DNA of 64,000 nt from Kitasatospora atroaurantiaca (GCF_007828955.1 NZ_VIVR01000001.1:1798001-1862000); one strand, 5' to 3'. Counted from the first letter of the stretch, positions 29,409 to 39,392 are shown. Translations and numbers: made by a program. Notes: generated from the sequence alone by a model not told the origin.

Positions 29409-30914
29409 GTGACTGCATTGTCTGTGAGCACCTCCTCCGCCGCTTCGCTGCGCGCGGATGCCCTGGTGATCGGTGTGGCCAAGGGCCCGAAGGGCCTGCT
29501 GGTGGCTCCCGGCGCCGAGGCCGTGGCCGAGGCGTTCGAGGGCAAGCTGGCCGAGGTCCTCAGCACCCTGGGCGCGACCGGCGCCGAGGGCGAGGCGGTC
29601 AAGCTCCCCGCCGCGGCCGGCCTGAAGGCCGCCCTCGTGCTCGCGGTCGGCCTCGGCGAGGCCGCCGAGGAGGGCTACTCCCTGGAGTCCCTGCGCCGCG
29701 CGGCCGGTGTCGCCGCCCGCACCCTGGCCGGTACCAAGAAGGCCGCGCTGGCCCTCCCGGCCGCTTCGGCCGAGGAGATCGAGGCGGCCGCGCTCGGCGG
29801 TCTGCTCGGCTCGTACGTCTTCGGCTCGTACAAGAACGGCGAGAACGGCAAGGCGCCGGTCGGCGAGCTGGTCGTGCTGACGGACCGCAAGGGCAGCAAG
29901 GACGCCAAGGCTGCCGTCGAGCGCGCCACGGCGGTCGGCGAGGAGATCAACCGCGCCCGCGACCTGGTCAACACCGCCCCGAACGACCTGAACCCGAAGT
30001 CCTTCGCCGCGATCGCCCAGGCGGCCGGCAAGGAGCACGGCCTCAAGGTCGAGGTGCTGGACGAGAAGGCGCTGACCAAGGGCGGCTTCGGCGGCATCCT
30101 GGGCGTCGGCATCGGCTCCCAGAACCCGCCCCGCCTGGTGAAGGTGGCCTACACCCACCCGAAGGCCAAGGCCACGCTCGCCTTCGTCGGCAAGGGCATC
30201 ACCTACGACTCGGGCGGCATCTCGCTGAAGCCGGCCGGCCACAACGAGACGATGAAGTGCGACATGGCCGGCGCCGCCGCCGTGTTCGCGGCCGTCGTCG
30301 CCGCCAAGCGCCTCGGCCTGGCCGTCAACGTCACCGGCTGGCTGGCGCTGGCCGAGAACATGCCGTCCGGCTCGGCCACCCGCCCGGGTGACGTGCTGCG
30401 GATGTACGGCGGCAAGACCGTCGAGGTGCTCAACACCGACGCCGAGGGCCGTCTGGTGCTGGCCGACGCGATCGTCCGGGCCGGCGAGGAGAACCCGGAC
30501 GTCATCGTCGACGTCGCCACCCTGACCGGTGCGATGGTGCTGGCGCTGGGCCACCGCACCTTCGGTGTGATGGCCAACAACGACGACCTGCGCGAGCAGC
30601 TGCACAACACCGCCGACGCGGCGGGCGAGGCCTCCTGGCCGATGCCGCTCCCGGCCGACCTGCGCAAGGGCATGACCGAGTCGACCATCGCCGACCTCGC
30701 CAACATGGGCGAGCGGATGGGCGGCGGCCTGGTGGCCGGTCTGTTCCTGAAGGAGTTCGTCGCCGAGGGCATCGACTGGGCGCACCTGGACATCGCCGGC
30801 CCGGCCTTCCACGAGGGTGCGCCGTTCGGCTACACCCCCAAGGGCGGCACCGGCAGCGCGATCCGCACGCTGGTCCGCTTCGCCGAGGAGACCGCCGCGG
30901 GCGGCAAGGCCTGA
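29409..30914 (+). CDS. pepA: Leucyl aminopeptidase (M17 family)
   Basis: This cytosolic two-metal aminopeptidase has 501 residues. The metal ligands and active site are in GKGITYDSGGISLKP and NTDAEGRLVLADAI, with MKCDMAGAAAV between them. The N-terminal macro-like domain occupies about residues 1-170. The start is GTG 29409, preceded by AGGAC; the track frame starting at 28770 is a read-through shadow of cobS. A strong terminator follows. Confidence 0.96.
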   Translation: MTALSVSTSSAASLRADALVIGVAKGPKGLLVAPGAEAVAEAFEGKLAEVLSTLGATGAEGEAVKLPAAAGLKAALVLAVGLGEAAEEGYSLESLRRAAGVAARTLAGTKKAALALPAASAEEIEAAALGGLLGSYVFGSYKNGENGKAPVGELVVLTDRKGSKDAKAAVERATAVGEEINRARDLVNTAPNDLNPKSFAAIAQAAGKEHGLKVEVLDEKALTKGGFGGILGVGIGSQNPPRLVKVAYTHPKAKATLAFVGKGITYDSGGISLKPAGHNETMKCDMAGAAAVFAAVVAAKRLGLAVNVTGWLALAENMPSGSATRPGDVLRMYGGKTVEVLNTDAEGRLVLADAIVRAGEENPDVIVDVATLTGAMVLALGHRTFGVMANNDDLREQLHNTADAAGEASWPMPLPADLRKGMTESTIADLANMGERMGGGLVAGLFLKEFVAEGIDWAHLDIAGPAFHEGAPFGYTPKGGTGSAIRTLVRFAEETAAGGKA

Positions 30915-30933
30915 CGGCTCCGCTGATCCACGG

Positions 30934-30963
30934 GAGGCCCGGCGCCACAAGGCGCCGGGCCTC
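30934..30963 (+). terminator. Terminator after pepA
   Basis: There is a perfect 13-base stem, GAGGCCCGGCGCC and GGCGCCGGGCCTC, with loop ACAA and a T/C-rich tail, 19 bases after the stop. Confidence 0.92.
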
Positions 30964-30975
30964 TCTGCATTCGAG

Positions 30976-31054
30976 TTACCTGTCGGTAATACAGTTCGCC
31001 ACATTTCGAGACCGTGTTCGCCCCGGGCGAAACTTTGTTCCGCAGGGTGGAACA
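30976..31054. promoter_or_regulatory. Cluster of three palindromes upstream of lpdA
   Basis: Within 79 bases lie TTACC-TGTC-GGTAA (30976-30989), TTCGCCC-C-GGGCGAA (31017-31031) and TGTTCC-n7-GGAACA (31036-31054). They come after the pepA terminator and before lpdA, so they are candidate operators or activator sites for the lpdA promoter. The middle one resembles the ClgR operator pattern (CGCY-n3-RGCG). The remaining 31055-31314 shows no gene. Confidence 0.45.
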
Positions 31055-31314
31055 GCCCTGGTCCACGATCGGCTCAGCCACTCCTCCCACGGCCACTCGT
31101 ACCGCTGTGAGCTGGGGCGATACCCTCATCCATGGGGCATTCCGCCCCCGGCGAGCTGACACTGTGACCCTGCCGAGGCAGCCCCGGACATCAGCCGCCG
31201 CGAACAAGTGCGAAGATGTATTTCCGGCATGACTGGGCGCCTTACAAGGCTTACCCGACCCACCGGACCGCGACCGGCCCGGCGATCCGCACCCCTTTGC
31301 ATGGAGGACGTGAC

Positions 31315-32703
31315 GTGGCGAACGACGCCAGCACCGTTTTCGACGTAGTCATTCTCGGAGGCGGAAGCGGCGGTTACGCCGCGGCGCTCCGCGCCGCTCA
31401 GCTGGGTCTGAGCGTGGCCCTGATCGAGAAGGGCGAGCTGGGCGGTACCTGCCTGCACCGTGGTTGCATTCCGACCAAGGCCCTGCTGCACGCCGCCGAG
31501 GTTGCCGACGAGACCCGCGAGGCCGCCGAGTTCGGCGTCCTCGCGACCTTCCAGGGCATCGACATCAAGGGCGTCCACAAGTACAAGGACGACGTCGTCT
31601 CGGGCCTGTACAAGGGCCTGCAGGGCCTGGTGGCCTCCCGCAAGGTCCACTACGTCACCGGCGAGGGCAAGCTCTCCTCGCAGACCTCGGTGGACGTCAA
31701 CGGCCAGCGCATCGAGGGCCGCCACATCGTCCTCGCCACCGGCTCCGTGCCGAAGTCGCTGCCGGGCCTGACCATCGACGGCGACCGCGTGATCTCCTCG
31801 GACCACGCCCTCAAGCTCGACCGCATCCCGAAGTCCGCCGTGATCCTCGGCGGTGGCGTGATCGGTGTCGAGTTCGCGTCCGTCTGGAAGTCCTTCGGCG
31901 TCGACGTCACCATCGTCGAGGCCCTGCCGCACCTGGCCCCGCTGGAGGACGAGAACTCCTCCAAGCTGCTGGAGCGCGCCTTCCGCAAGCGCGGCATCAA
32001 GTTCGAGCTCAAGGCCCGCTTCTCCGGCGTCGAGTACACCGCCGACGGTGTCCGCGTCTCCACCGAGAACGGCAAGCAGATCGACGCCGACCTGCTGCTC
32101 GTCGCCATCGGCCGCGGCCCGGTCTCGGCCGGCCTCGGCTACGAGGAGAACGGCGTCGCGATGGACCGCGGCTACGTCCTCGTCGACGAGTACATGCGTA
32201 CCAACGTGCCGACCATCTCGGCCGTCGGCGACCTCGTCCCGACCCTGCAGCTGGCCCACGTCGGCTTCGCCGAGGGCATCCTCGTCGCCGAGCGCCTGGC
32301 CGGCCTCAAGGCCGTGCCGATCGACTACGACGGCGTGCCGCGCGTGACCTACTGCAACCCCGAGGTCGCGTCCGTGGGCATCACCGAGGCCAAGGCCGTG
32401 GAGATCTACGGCAAGGACAAGGTCGTCACGCTCAAGTACAACCTGGCCGGCAACGGCAAGAGCAAGATCCTGAAGACCGCAGGCGAGATCAAGCTCGTCC
32501 AGGTCAAGGACGGCGCCGTGGTGGGTGTCCACATGGTCGGCGCCCGCATGGGTGAGCAGGTGGGCGAGGCTCAGCTGATCTACAACTGGGAGGCGCTGCC
32601 CGCCGAGGTCGCGCAGCTCATCCACGCGCACCCGTCGCAGTCCGAGGCCCTCGGCGAGGCGCACCTGGCGCTGGCCGGCAAGCCCCTGCACGCGCACGAC
32701 TGA
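31315..32703 (+). CDS. lpdA: Dihydrolipoamide dehydrogenase (E3)
   Basis: E3 reoxidizes the dihydrolipoyl groups of the 2-oxoacid dehydrogenase complexes with FAD and NAD. The 462-residue protein has the FAD site VVILGGGSGGYAAALRA, the redox disulfide C46/C51 in GGTCLHRGCIPTKALL, the NAD-binding site VILGGGVIGVEFA, and the C-terminal HAHPSQSEALGEAHLA with the His-Glu pair. GTG 31315 has GGAGG 7 bases upstream. The E2 gene follows 57 bases later. Confidence 0.96.
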   Translation: MANDASTVFDVVILGGGSGGYAAALRAAQLGLSVALIEKGELGGTCLHRGCIPTKALLHAAEVADETREAAEFGVLATFQGIDIKGVHKYKDDVVSGLYKGLQGLVASRKVHYVTGEGKLSSQTSVDVNGQRIEGRHIVLATGSVPKSLPGLTIDGDRVISSDHALKLDRIPKSAVILGGGVIGVEFASVWKSFGVDVTIVEALPHLAPLEDENSSKLLERAFRKRGIKFELKARFSGVEYTADGVRVSTENGKQIDADLLLVAIGRGPVSAGLGYEENGVAMDRGYVLVDEYMRTNVPTISAVGDLVPTLQLAHVGFAEGILVAERLAGLKAVPIDYDGVPRVTYCNPEVASVGITEAKAVEIYGKDKVVTLKYNLAGNGKSKILKTAGEIKLVQVKDGAVVGVHMVGARMGEQVGEAQLIYNWEALPAEVAQLIHAHPSQSEALGEAHLALAGKPLHAHD

Positions 32704-32760
32704 TCGCGCCCCCAAGTTCACCCATCCTGCACGCAAGACTTGATAGGAGTCGCTGAAACC

Positions 32761-34494
32761 ATGGCGGTCTCAGTAACACTGCCCGCGCTGGGCGAGAGCG
32801 TTTCCGAGGGCACTGTCACCCGTTGGCTGAAGGCCGAGGGTGAGCGGGTGGAGGCCGACGAGCCGCTGCTCGAGGTGTCGACCGACAAGGTCGACACCGA
32901 GATCCCCGCGCCGGTCTCCGGCATCCTGGCCGCGATCAAGGTCGCCGAGGACGAGACCGTCGAGGTCGGCGCCGAGCTGGCCATCATCGACGACGGCTCG
33001 GGTGCCCCGGTCGCCGCCGCTGCCGCTCCGGTGGCGGAGGCCGCTCCGGCCCCGGTCGCCGAGGCCCCGGCTGCTCCGGCCGCCCCGGCTCCGGTCGCCG
33101 CCGCGCCGGCTGCCGCTCCTGCCACTGACGCCACCCCGATCCTGCTCCCCGCGCTGGGCGAGTCGGTCACCGAGGGCACCGTCACCCGCTGGCTCAAGGC
33201 CGAGGGTGACACCGTCGAGGTCGACGAGCCGCTGCTCGAGGTCTCCACGGACAAGGTCGACACCGAGATCCCGTCGCCGGTCGCCGGTGTCCTGGTGAAG
33301 ATCCTGGTCGGCGAGGACGAGGTCGCCGAGGTCGGCGCCCAGCTCGCGCTGATCGGCGCTGCGGGTGCGGTTGCCGCCGCTCCGGCCCCGGTTGCCGCTC
33401 CGGCTCCGGTTGCCGCTCCGGCTCCGGCCCCCGTGGCTGCCCCGGCTCCGGTTGCCCCGGCTCCGGCTCCGGTCGCTGCTCCGGCTCCCGTTGCCGCCGC
33501 CCCGGCTCCCGTGGCCGCTCCGGCCCCGGCTCCGGTTGCCCCGGCTGCTCCGGTTGCCGCCGCTCCGGCGGTGGACGCGGGCGACGCCTACGTGACCCCG
33601 CTGGTCCGTAAGCTCGCCGCCGAGCAGGGTGTGTCGCTCGCCTCCGTCACCGGCACCGGTGTCGGCGGCCGCATCCGCAAGCAGGACGTCATCGCCGCCG
33701 CCGAGGCGGCCAAGGCCGCTGCTGCCGCTCCGGCCGCCGCGGCTGCGCCGAAGGCTGCTGCGGCGCCGTCCCCGCTGCGCGGCCAGACCGTCAAGCTGAC
33801 CCGCATGCGCAAGGTCATCGCTGACAACATGCTGAAGTCGATCCAGACCTCGGCGCAGCTGACCACCGTGGTCGAGGTGGACGTCACCAACGTGATGCGT
33901 CTGCGCGAGAAGGCCAAGGCCGGCTTCCTCGCCCGCGAGGGCGTCAAGCTCTCGCCGATGCCGTTCTTCGTCAAGGCCGCGACCGAGGCCCTCAAGGTCC
34001 ACCCGGTCGTCAACTCGCGCCTGAACGACGACGACACCATCACCTACTTCGACGCCGAGCACGTGGGCATCGCGGTGGACACCGAGAAGGGCCTGATGGT
34101 CCCGGTCATCCACGGCGCGGGCGACCTCAACATCGCCGGCATCGCGAAGAAGACCGCCGACCTGGCCGCCCGAACCCGTGAGGGCAAGGTCAAGCCGGAC
34201 GAGCTGGGTGGTGGCACCTTCACCATCACCAACACCGGCTCGCGCGGTGCGCTCTTCGACACCCCGATCATCAACATGCCGCAGTCGGCCATCCTCGGCA
34301 TCGGCGCCACCGTCAAGCGCCCGGTCGTCGTGACCACGCCGGAGCTCGGCCAGACCATCGCGATCCGCGACATGGTCTACCTGGCCCTGTCGTACGACCA
34401 CCGGATCGTGGACGGCGCCGACGCCGCCCGCTTCCTGGGCACCATCAAGGCCCGCCTGGAAGAGGGCGCCTTCGAGGGCGACCTCGGCCTGTAA
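32761..34494 (+). CDS. sucB: Dihydrolipoamide acyltransferase (E2) of 2-oxoacid dehydrogenase complexes
   Basis: The E2 core carries acyl groups on lipoyl arms. The 577-residue protein has two lipoyl domains, with lysines K43 and K165 in [10 protein letters not shown]. An Ala/Pro-rich swinging linker (about 201-272) follows, then an E3-binding domain (about 276-318, [20 protein letters not shown]) and a catalytic domain (about 338-577) with [17 protein letters not shown], His547. In actinobacteria this E2 usually serves the pyruvate complex, although databases label it SucB. LipA and LipB, which make its lipoyl groups, are encoded at 49-51 kb. Confidence 0.93.
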   Translation: MAVSVTLPALGESVSEGTVTRWLKAEGERVEADEPLLEVSTDKVDTEIPAPVSGILAAIKVAEDETVEVGAELAIIDDGSGAPVAAAAAPVAEAAPAPVAEAPAAPAAPAPVAAAPAAAPATDATPILLPALGESVTEGTVTRWLKAEGDTVEVDEPLLEVSTDKVDTEIPSPVAGVLVKILVGEDEVAEVGAQLALIGAAGAVAAAPAPVAAPAPVAAPAPAPVAAPAPVAPAPAPVAAPAPVAAAPAPVAAPAPAPVAPAAPVAAAPAVDAGDAYVTPLVRKLAAEQGVSLASVTGTGVGGRIRKQDVIAAAEAAKAAAAAPAAAAAPKAAAAPSPLRGQTVKLTRMRKVIADNMLKSIQTSAQLTTVVEVDVTNVMRLREKAKAGFLAREGVKLSPMPFFVKAATEALKVHPVVNSRLNDDDTITYFDAEHVGIAVDTEKGLMVPVIHGAGDLNIAGIAKKTADLAARTREGKVKPDELGGGTFTITNTGSRGALFDTPIINMPQSAILGIGATVKRPVVVTTPELGQTIAIRDMVYLALSYDHRIVDGADAARFLGTIKARLEEGAFEGDLGL

Positions 34495-34509
34495 GGCCAC
34501 CGGTACGAC

Positions 34510-34551
34510 CGGAACCCCCGCACCTGTCCCCGGACGGGTGCGGGGGTTCCG
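34510..34551 (+). terminator. Terminator after the E2 gene
   Basis: There is a perfect 14-base stem, CGGAACCCCCGCAC and GTGCGGGGGTTCCG, with a 14-base loop and a short T-rich tail. Confidence 0.88.
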
Positions 34552-34608
34552 CGTTTCGCGCGCCCATCGCATGCGTTTGCCCCACCGAGCGGCGATGCTG
34601 GAGCGGTG

Positions 34609-35124
34609 ATGTACGAGACGGACTTCTGGCAGCTGATCGACGAGACCAGGGACGCCGCCGACGGCGATCCCGACGACCAGGCCGAGGCGCTGGTGGAGCG
34701 GCTCGCCCAGTTGACGCCGGACGATGTCATCGACTTCGCCCGGCTCTTCGAGGCGAGGTTCCAGCGGGCGTACCGGACGGACCTGTGGGGAGCGGCGTAC
34801 CTGCTCCTGGACGGGGCCTCGGAGGACGCCTTCGACTTCTTCCGGTGCTGGCTGATCGCACAGGGCCGGGAGATCTTCGAGGGCGCACTGCACGACCCGG
34901 ACGAGCTGGCCGAGCTGCTGCCCGACTTCGACGAGGAGGAGGACGGCGACGCCGAGGACCTCGGCTATGCCGCCGACGAGGCGCACGAGCAGCTCACCGG
35001 GCTGCCGCTGCCCGACCTGGGGGTCGAGCAGCCGCGCCGGCCCGAAGGCGAGCCCTTCGACTTCGAGGACGCCGCCGTGATGGCGAAACGATTCCCCAAG
35101 TTGTGGGCCCGCTACGGGGATTGA
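34609..35124 (+). CDS. DUF4240 domain protein
   Basis: The 171-residue acidic protein has the DUF4240 pattern: FWQLIDETRDAADGDPDDQ at the start, LTPDDVIDFARLFEARFQRAY, LWGAAYLLLDGASEDAFDFF and a C-terminal AKRFPKLWARYG. Function is unknown; the family is cytoplasmic and widespread in actinobacteria. GGAG lies 5 bases before ATG 34609, and the GTG at 34606 is the only close alternative. Confidence 0.85.
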   Translation: MYETDFWQLIDETRDAADGDPDDQAEALVERLAQLTPDDVIDFARLFEARFQRAYRTDLWGAAYLLLDGASEDAFDFFRCWLIAQGREIFEGALHDPDELAELLPDFDEEEDGDAEDLGYAADEAHEQLTGLPLPDLGVEQPRRPEGEPFDFEDAAVMAKRFPKLWARYGD

Positions 35125-35148
35125 CCTCCGCAGCGGGCGGACCGGCGG

Positions 35149-36153
35149 TCAGACGCCGGCGCCGTTGCCCGTGGCCCTAATGCCCTGGACGATCCGGTCG
35201 AGCACGGTCGGCTTCGGCGCGTCCGGGTGGTCGTCCACCGAGCCGACCAGCACGGTGAATCCACCTCCCTGGGCCGGCACGGCCACCACCAGCACGTAGC
35301 CCTTGGCGCCCTCCTTGGGCGTCACGTACCAACGCTCCGCATAGCCGCTCACACCGGCGACGGTGGTCGTCCCCGAGACCAGCTCCTGGTGCGAGACCAG
35401 GTCACCGAAGAGTGCGGGGGCGAAGTCCGCCATGGCCTCCTGGGCCACCGACTTGGCGTCGGCGCCGTCGCTCGCCTGTGAGTCGATCGCGAAGTTGCCG
35501 CGGACGCAGCCGCCCTCGGAGGTGCAGGAGTACGGGGTGGTGGCGAGGTAGAGGGTGGTGCTCCCGTCGTGGTCGTCGGAGGTCCAGCCGGAGGGCAGCG
35601 GGACGCTCCAGCCGTGCCGGGTGTCCTTGACCGTGCCGTCGGGGCGGACCGGGGCCTTGGTGGTGGCCGAGGGTGCGGTGCCGGGCCGCTGCGACCGGTC
35701 CGGGCTCGGCTCGGCGCTGCTCGTGGCGGACTGCGGCGGCGGCGCGGAGAGGCTCGGGCCGTCGGACTCCATGCCGAGCCAGACGGCCGCGCCGATCACG
35801 GCGGCTGCGATGACCGCGATGGCGAGGCCGACGATCAGTCCGGTGTTGTTCTTCCTCGGGGCGGGCTGCGGCGCGTACGGCTGCTGGGGGTAGCCGTAGG
35901 CCGGCGGCTGCTGCGGATACCCGTACGCGGGCGCCTGCTGCGGGTAGCCGTACCCGGGGCCGGGTGGCGGCGATGAGAGGCCTGCGCCGTCCCAGGCCTG
36001 TGTCGGGGCGTCGGCGATCTGCGGGGCGGAGGCGCCTGCGGCCGGCCGCAGCTCGCCGGTCCACGCGCTGCCGTCCCACCAGCGCTCCTGCGCGCCACCG
36101 GCCGGTCCGGCCTCCGGCACCGGGTACCAGCCGGGAGGGGTCGAGTTGCTCAC
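35149..36153 (-). CDS. DUF2510 membrane protein with Pro/Gln/Tyr-rich segment
   Basis: The 334-residue protein starts with a DUF2510 module (PPGWYPVPEAG, RWWDGSAWTGELRP). A YGYPQQ-repeat segment (about 68-97), one transmembrane helix (about 105-127), a Ser/Pro-rich stalk, and an extracytoplasmic domain of about 165 residues with two cysteines (TPYSCTSEGGCVRG) follow. DUF2510 proteins are common single-pass envelope proteins of actinobacteria without known function. The outer domain has the pattern of a ligand- or lipid-binding lipoprotein-like fold, but I did not recognize it. It is convergent with the DUF4240 gene. Confidence 0.8.
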   Translation of the reverse strand: MSNSTPPGWYPVPEAGPAGGAQERWWDGSAWTGELRPAAGASAPQIADAPTQAWDGAGLSSPPPGPGYGYPQQAPAYGYPQQPPAYGYPQQPYAPQPAPRKNNTGLIVGLAIAVIAAAVIGAAVWLGMESDGPSLSAPPPQSATSSAEPSPDRSQRPGTAPSATTKAPVRPDGTVKDTRHGWSVPLPSGWTSDDHDGSTTLYLATTPYSCTSEGGCVRGNFAIDSQASDGADAKSVAQEAMADFAPALFGDLVSHQELVSGTTTVAGVSGYAERWYVTPKEGAKGYVLVVAVPAQGGGFTVLVGSVDDHPDAPKPTVLDRIVQGIRATGNGAGV

Positions 36154-36240
36154 GCCGGTACGGTACCGGTCGGCCCAGGGGCGCGGGCAGGGGCGCTCAG
36201 GTCACGACTTGGCCTGTCGGCCCGTCACGCCGGCGCACCG

Positions 36241-36747
36241 TCAGCCGTTCAGCCTGCGGCCCATCGCGATGTCGTCGACGTACGCCCCGTCGATCCAGAA
36301 CTCCTCCGGGGACACTCCGTCCACCTGGAAGCCGCAGCGCTCGTAGAGCCGCCGGGCGGGGGCGTTGTGGGCGAGCACCCGCAGGGTCATCCGGCGGATG
36401 CCCTCGGCGCGGGCCGCGTCGCAGGCCGCCTCGACCAGGGCCCGGCCGATGCCGCGGCCGCGCGCCGCGGGTGAGACCGCGAGGCCGCGGATCTGCCGGA
36501 TGTGCTGGTTGCTGGGGAGCGGGGTGGGCGGGACGTGGCGGATGTAGCCGACGATCCGGCCGTCGAGCTCGGCGAGCAGGTACTGGTCCGGTGTGCACCG
36601 CTCGTCGAAGATCGTCGCGTCCTCGGCCGGCTGTGGGATCACGTCGCTCAGCCAGGACCAGGCGGCCCGGTCGAGCGCGACGAGCGACCGTTCGTCCTTC
36701 GCCCGCGCCGCACGTATCGTCACACCGTCAGCTCGCATGGCCGCCAT
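36241..36747 (-). CDS. GNAT-family N-acetyltransferase
   Basis: The 168-residue protein is a single GNAT domain. The acetyl-CoA loop is LAVSPAARGRGIGRALVEAA at about 88-107, followed by LRVLAHNAPARRLYERCGFQ. The substrate is unknown. ATG 36747 or ATG 36738 could be the start; neither has a clear Shine-Dalgarno. It is divergent from the epimerase gene by 54 bases. Confidence 0.88.
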   Translation of the reverse strand: MAAMRADGVTIRAARAKDERSLVALDRAAWSWLSDVIPQPAEDATIFDERCTPDQYLLAELDGRIVGYIRHVPPTPLPSNQHIRQIRGLAVSPAARGRGIGRALVEAACDAARAEGIRRMTLRVLAHNAPARRLYERCGFQVDGVSPEEFWIDGAYVDDIAMGRRLNG

Positions 36748-36801
36748 GCTAACGAGGCGTCGGCTCCGTCACCAGGTAGATCGACCTGCGAGGATGGGCG
36801 G

Positions 36802-37707
36802 ATGCGCATCGCGGTGACAGGTTCCACGGGTCTGATCGGTTCAGCGCTCGTCCGCTCCCTGCTGGCGGACGGGCACGAGGTGGTGCGGCTGGTCCGCCAC
36901 CGGGGGAAGACCGGCGTGCAGCCGGACGGCACCATCGGGGTGGGCTGGAACCCGCACATGATGCAGGTGGACCGGGCGGGCCTCAGCGGCGTCGAGGCCG
37001 TGGTGCACCTGGCCGGCGCGGGGATCGCCGACCGGCGCTGGACGGAAGCCCACAAGCGGGAGATCCGGGACAGCCGGGTGCTCGGCACCGAGACCATCGC
37101 GGGAGCGCTGGCCGAGGCGAAGGAGCCGCCCCGGGTGCTGGTGAGCGGCTCGGCGGTCGGCTACTACGGGCAGACCGGCAGCCGGGTGATCGACGAGCAG
37201 GCCCCGGCCGGGGACGACTTCCTGGCCCGGATCTGCATCGACTGGGAGGACGCCACCCGGCCCGCCGCCGACGCCGGGATCCGGGTGGTGAACGTCCGCT
37301 CCGGCATGGTGCTGTCCAGGGCGGGCGGGGCCGGCGGACGGCTCTTCCCGCTCTTCAAGCTCGGGCTCGGCGGGCGGCTGGGCTCGGGCGAGCAGTACTG
37401 GAGCGTGATCTCGCTGGCCGACGAGGTCGCGGCGCTGCGCTTCCTGATCGACACCCCCGAACTCAGCGGCCCCTTCAACCTCACCGGCCCCGAGCCGGTG
37501 ACCAACCGGGAGCTGACCGCCGCGATGGGCCGGGTGCTCGGCCGCCCGACGCCGTTCCCGGTGCCTGAGGCGGTGCTCAAGGTGGTCCTCGGCGAGATGG
37601 CCGTCGAGGTGGTCGGCAGCCACCGGGTGGTGCCGAAGCGCCTGTTGGAGGCCGGCTTCCGCTTCCAGCACCCCGACGTCGACTCGGCGGTACGGTCGGC
37701 GCTGTAG
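36802..37707 (+). CDS. TIGR01777-family NAD-dependent epimerase-like protein (SulA/YfcH type)
   Basis: The 301-residue extended short-chain dehydrogenase has a Rossmann start MRIAVTGSTGLIGSALVRS and family signatures HLAGAGIADRRWTEAHK, SGSAVGYYGQTG and GPFNLTGPEPVTNRE. A C-terminal DUF1731-type tail (VVPKRLLEAGFRFQHPD) completes the family architecture. Substrate unknown. The 288 bases after it contain no gene. Confidence 0.92.
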   Translation: MRIAVTGSTGLIGSALVRSLLADGHEVVRLVRHRGKTGVQPDGTIGVGWNPHMMQVDRAGLSGVEAVVHLAGAGIADRRWTEAHKREIRDSRVLGTETIAGALAEAKEPPRVLVSGSAVGYYGQTGSRVIDEQAPAGDDFLARICIDWEDATRPAADAGIRVVNVRSGMVLSRAGGAGGRLFPLFKLGLGGRLGSGEQYWSVISLADEVAALRFLIDTPELSGPFNLTGPEPVTNRELTAAMGRVLGRPTPFPVPEAVLKVVLGEMAVEVVGSHRVVPKRLLEAGFRFQHPDVDSAVRSAL

Positions 37708-37995
37708 GCCCGGCCCGGCGGTGGGGCGGGCATGGGGGCGCACGGTGGCACGTGTACGGCGCGTTTCGCGCCCGTGGTGACCGTGCGCGCCCACTGCTCC
37801 ACGAACCGGCCGTTTCGGCGCACAGTCCGTCACCATGCCCCCGGTCCGTGCCGCGGAATCCGTCCCGGCCTGACAATCCGACCGGCAGTCTCTGCCTGAT
37901 CCCCGCATTGACGGGGCATCACATGGTCGGACCGTGTCCCGGCACACTGCGGCCTGCGTCGGCCGGAGCCCCGGGACCAGGGAGGGAGCACGCTC

Positions 37996-39324
37996 GTGCC
38001 CGCATATGACTTCACCAGCCGCACCCGCCGGCAGTCCGACCCGGACGTCGTCGTGGTGGGCGCCGGACTCGCGGGCCTGGCCGCCGCCCGCGCGCTGACC
38101 GGCCGCGGCCTCACCGTCCAGGTCCTGGAGGCGACGGAGCGCATCGGTGGCCGGCTGGCCACCCGCGAACTCGACGGCTTCCGGCTGGACAACGGCAGCC
38201 ACCTGCTGAACACCGACTTCCCCGAGCCCGCCCGCCGGCTCGACCTGGACCGCCTGGAGCTGCGCCCGCTCGCCCCCGGCGTCCTGGTGCACAGCGCGGG
38301 CCGCCGCTACCGGGTCGGGGACCCGCAGCAGAAGACCGCCCGTCAGGCCGCCACCCGCGGCCCGCTGGGCAGCCCGCTGGACAGGGCCCGGCTCAGCAGC
38401 ACCCTCAGCAGGCTCGCCGCGACGCCCGTCCCCCGCCTGCTGGCCCGGCCGGAGACCACCACCGCCCGCGCCCTGGCCGACCGCGGCCTGGCGCCCCGGA
38501 CGGTGGACGGCTTCCTGCGCCCGCTGCTCGGCGCCCTGCTCAGCGACCCCGCGCTCGGCACCAGCAGCCGGGTCTCCGACCTGGTGCTGCGCTCGTACGC
38601 GCGGGGGCGGCTCTGTCTGCCCGCCACCGGGATCGCCGCCGTGCCCGCGCAGTTGGCCGAGGGCCTGCCGCCGGGGACGGTACGGCTCGGCGTCCAGGTC
38701 TCCGCCATCTCCGCGGACGGGGTCGACACCAGCGCGCACGGCCGGGTCGCCGCGCGCGCCGTGGTGCTGGCCACCGACGCCCAGTCGGCCGCCACGCTGC
38801 TGCCCGGGCTTCGGCAGCCGGACTTCCACCCCGTCACCACGTACTACCACGCGGCCGGCCGCTCGCCGCTCGGCGAGCCCGTCCTGCTGCTCGACGCCGA
38901 CCGGCCGGGCGGGCACGCGGTGGTCTCGCACTCGCTGGTGCTGAGCGAGGTGGACGCCTCGTACGCCCCGCCAGGGCGGGCGCTGGTCGCCACCACGGTG
39001 CTCGGGCGGCGCAGCTTCGAGCCGGGCGGGCCGGCCGGCTACGAGCCCCTGGTGCGGCGGCGGCTGGCGGAGCTGTACGGGACGGCGACCTCGGGCTGGG
39101 AGTTCCTGAGCGTGCGCCATGTGCCGGACGCCGTGCCCGCGATGCCTCCGCCCCACAACTTCCGGCGGTCGGTGCGGGTGCTGGCCGGGCTGTACGTCTG
39201 CGGGGACCACCGGGACACCAGCACCGTGCAGGGCGCGCTGGTGTCCGGGCGGCGGGCGGCGGAGGCGGTGCTGCGGGACCTGGGCGTGCCCGCCACGCAG
39301 GAGGCGGCCGAGGCGGCGGCGTAG
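37996..39324 (+). CDS. FAD-dependent amine oxidase-like oxidoreductase
   Basis: The 442-residue flavoprotein has the dinucleotide-binding motif VVVVGAGLAGLAAARALTG at about 17-35, followed by LEATERIGGRLATRELDGF and the C-terminal LYVCGDHRDTSTVQGALVSG that closes over FAD. This is the NAD(P)-binding-8 / protoporphyrinogen oxidase-like group; the substrate is not predictable. GTG 37996 has a GGGAGGGAG Shine-Dalgarno. It is convergent with the caspase cassette. Confidence 0.88.
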   Translation: MPAYDFTSRTRRQSDPDVVVVGAGLAGLAAARALTGRGLTVQVLEATERIGGRLATRELDGFRLDNGSHLLNTDFPEPARRLDLDRLELRPLAPGVLVHSAGRRYRVGDPQQKTARQAATRGPLGSPLDRARLSSTLSRLAATPVPRLLARPETTTARALADRGLAPRTVDGFLRPLLGALLSDPALGTSSRVSDLVLRSYARGRLCLPATGIAAVPAQLAEGLPPGTVRLGVQVSAISADGVDTSAHGRVAARAVVLATDAQSAATLLPGLRQPDFHPVTTYYHAAGRSPLGEPVLLLDADRPGGHAVVSHSLVLSEVDASYAPPGRALVATTVLGRRSFEPGGPAGYEPLVRRRLAELYGTATSGWEFLSVRHVPDAVPAMPPPHNFRRSVRVLAGLYVCGDHRDTSTVQGALVSGRRAAEAVLRDLGVPATQEAAEAAA

Positions 39325-39392
39325 CGCTCCGACGGCCGGATGAGATGAGCCGGGCGGGCGTGGGCGCGCCGGGGCCGACGCGCTCGCCCGGC

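Noticed and set aside
33361..33580. A dense GCTCCGGCCCCGGTTGCC-type repeat, considered as CRISPR or minisatellite
   Set aside because: It is the in-frame Ala/Pro linker of the E2 protein with no spacers.
32770..34986. A 738-residue minus-strand frame
   Set aside because: It is antisense to the E2 gene; its Gly/Arg/Ser repeats mirror the Ala-Pro linker codons.
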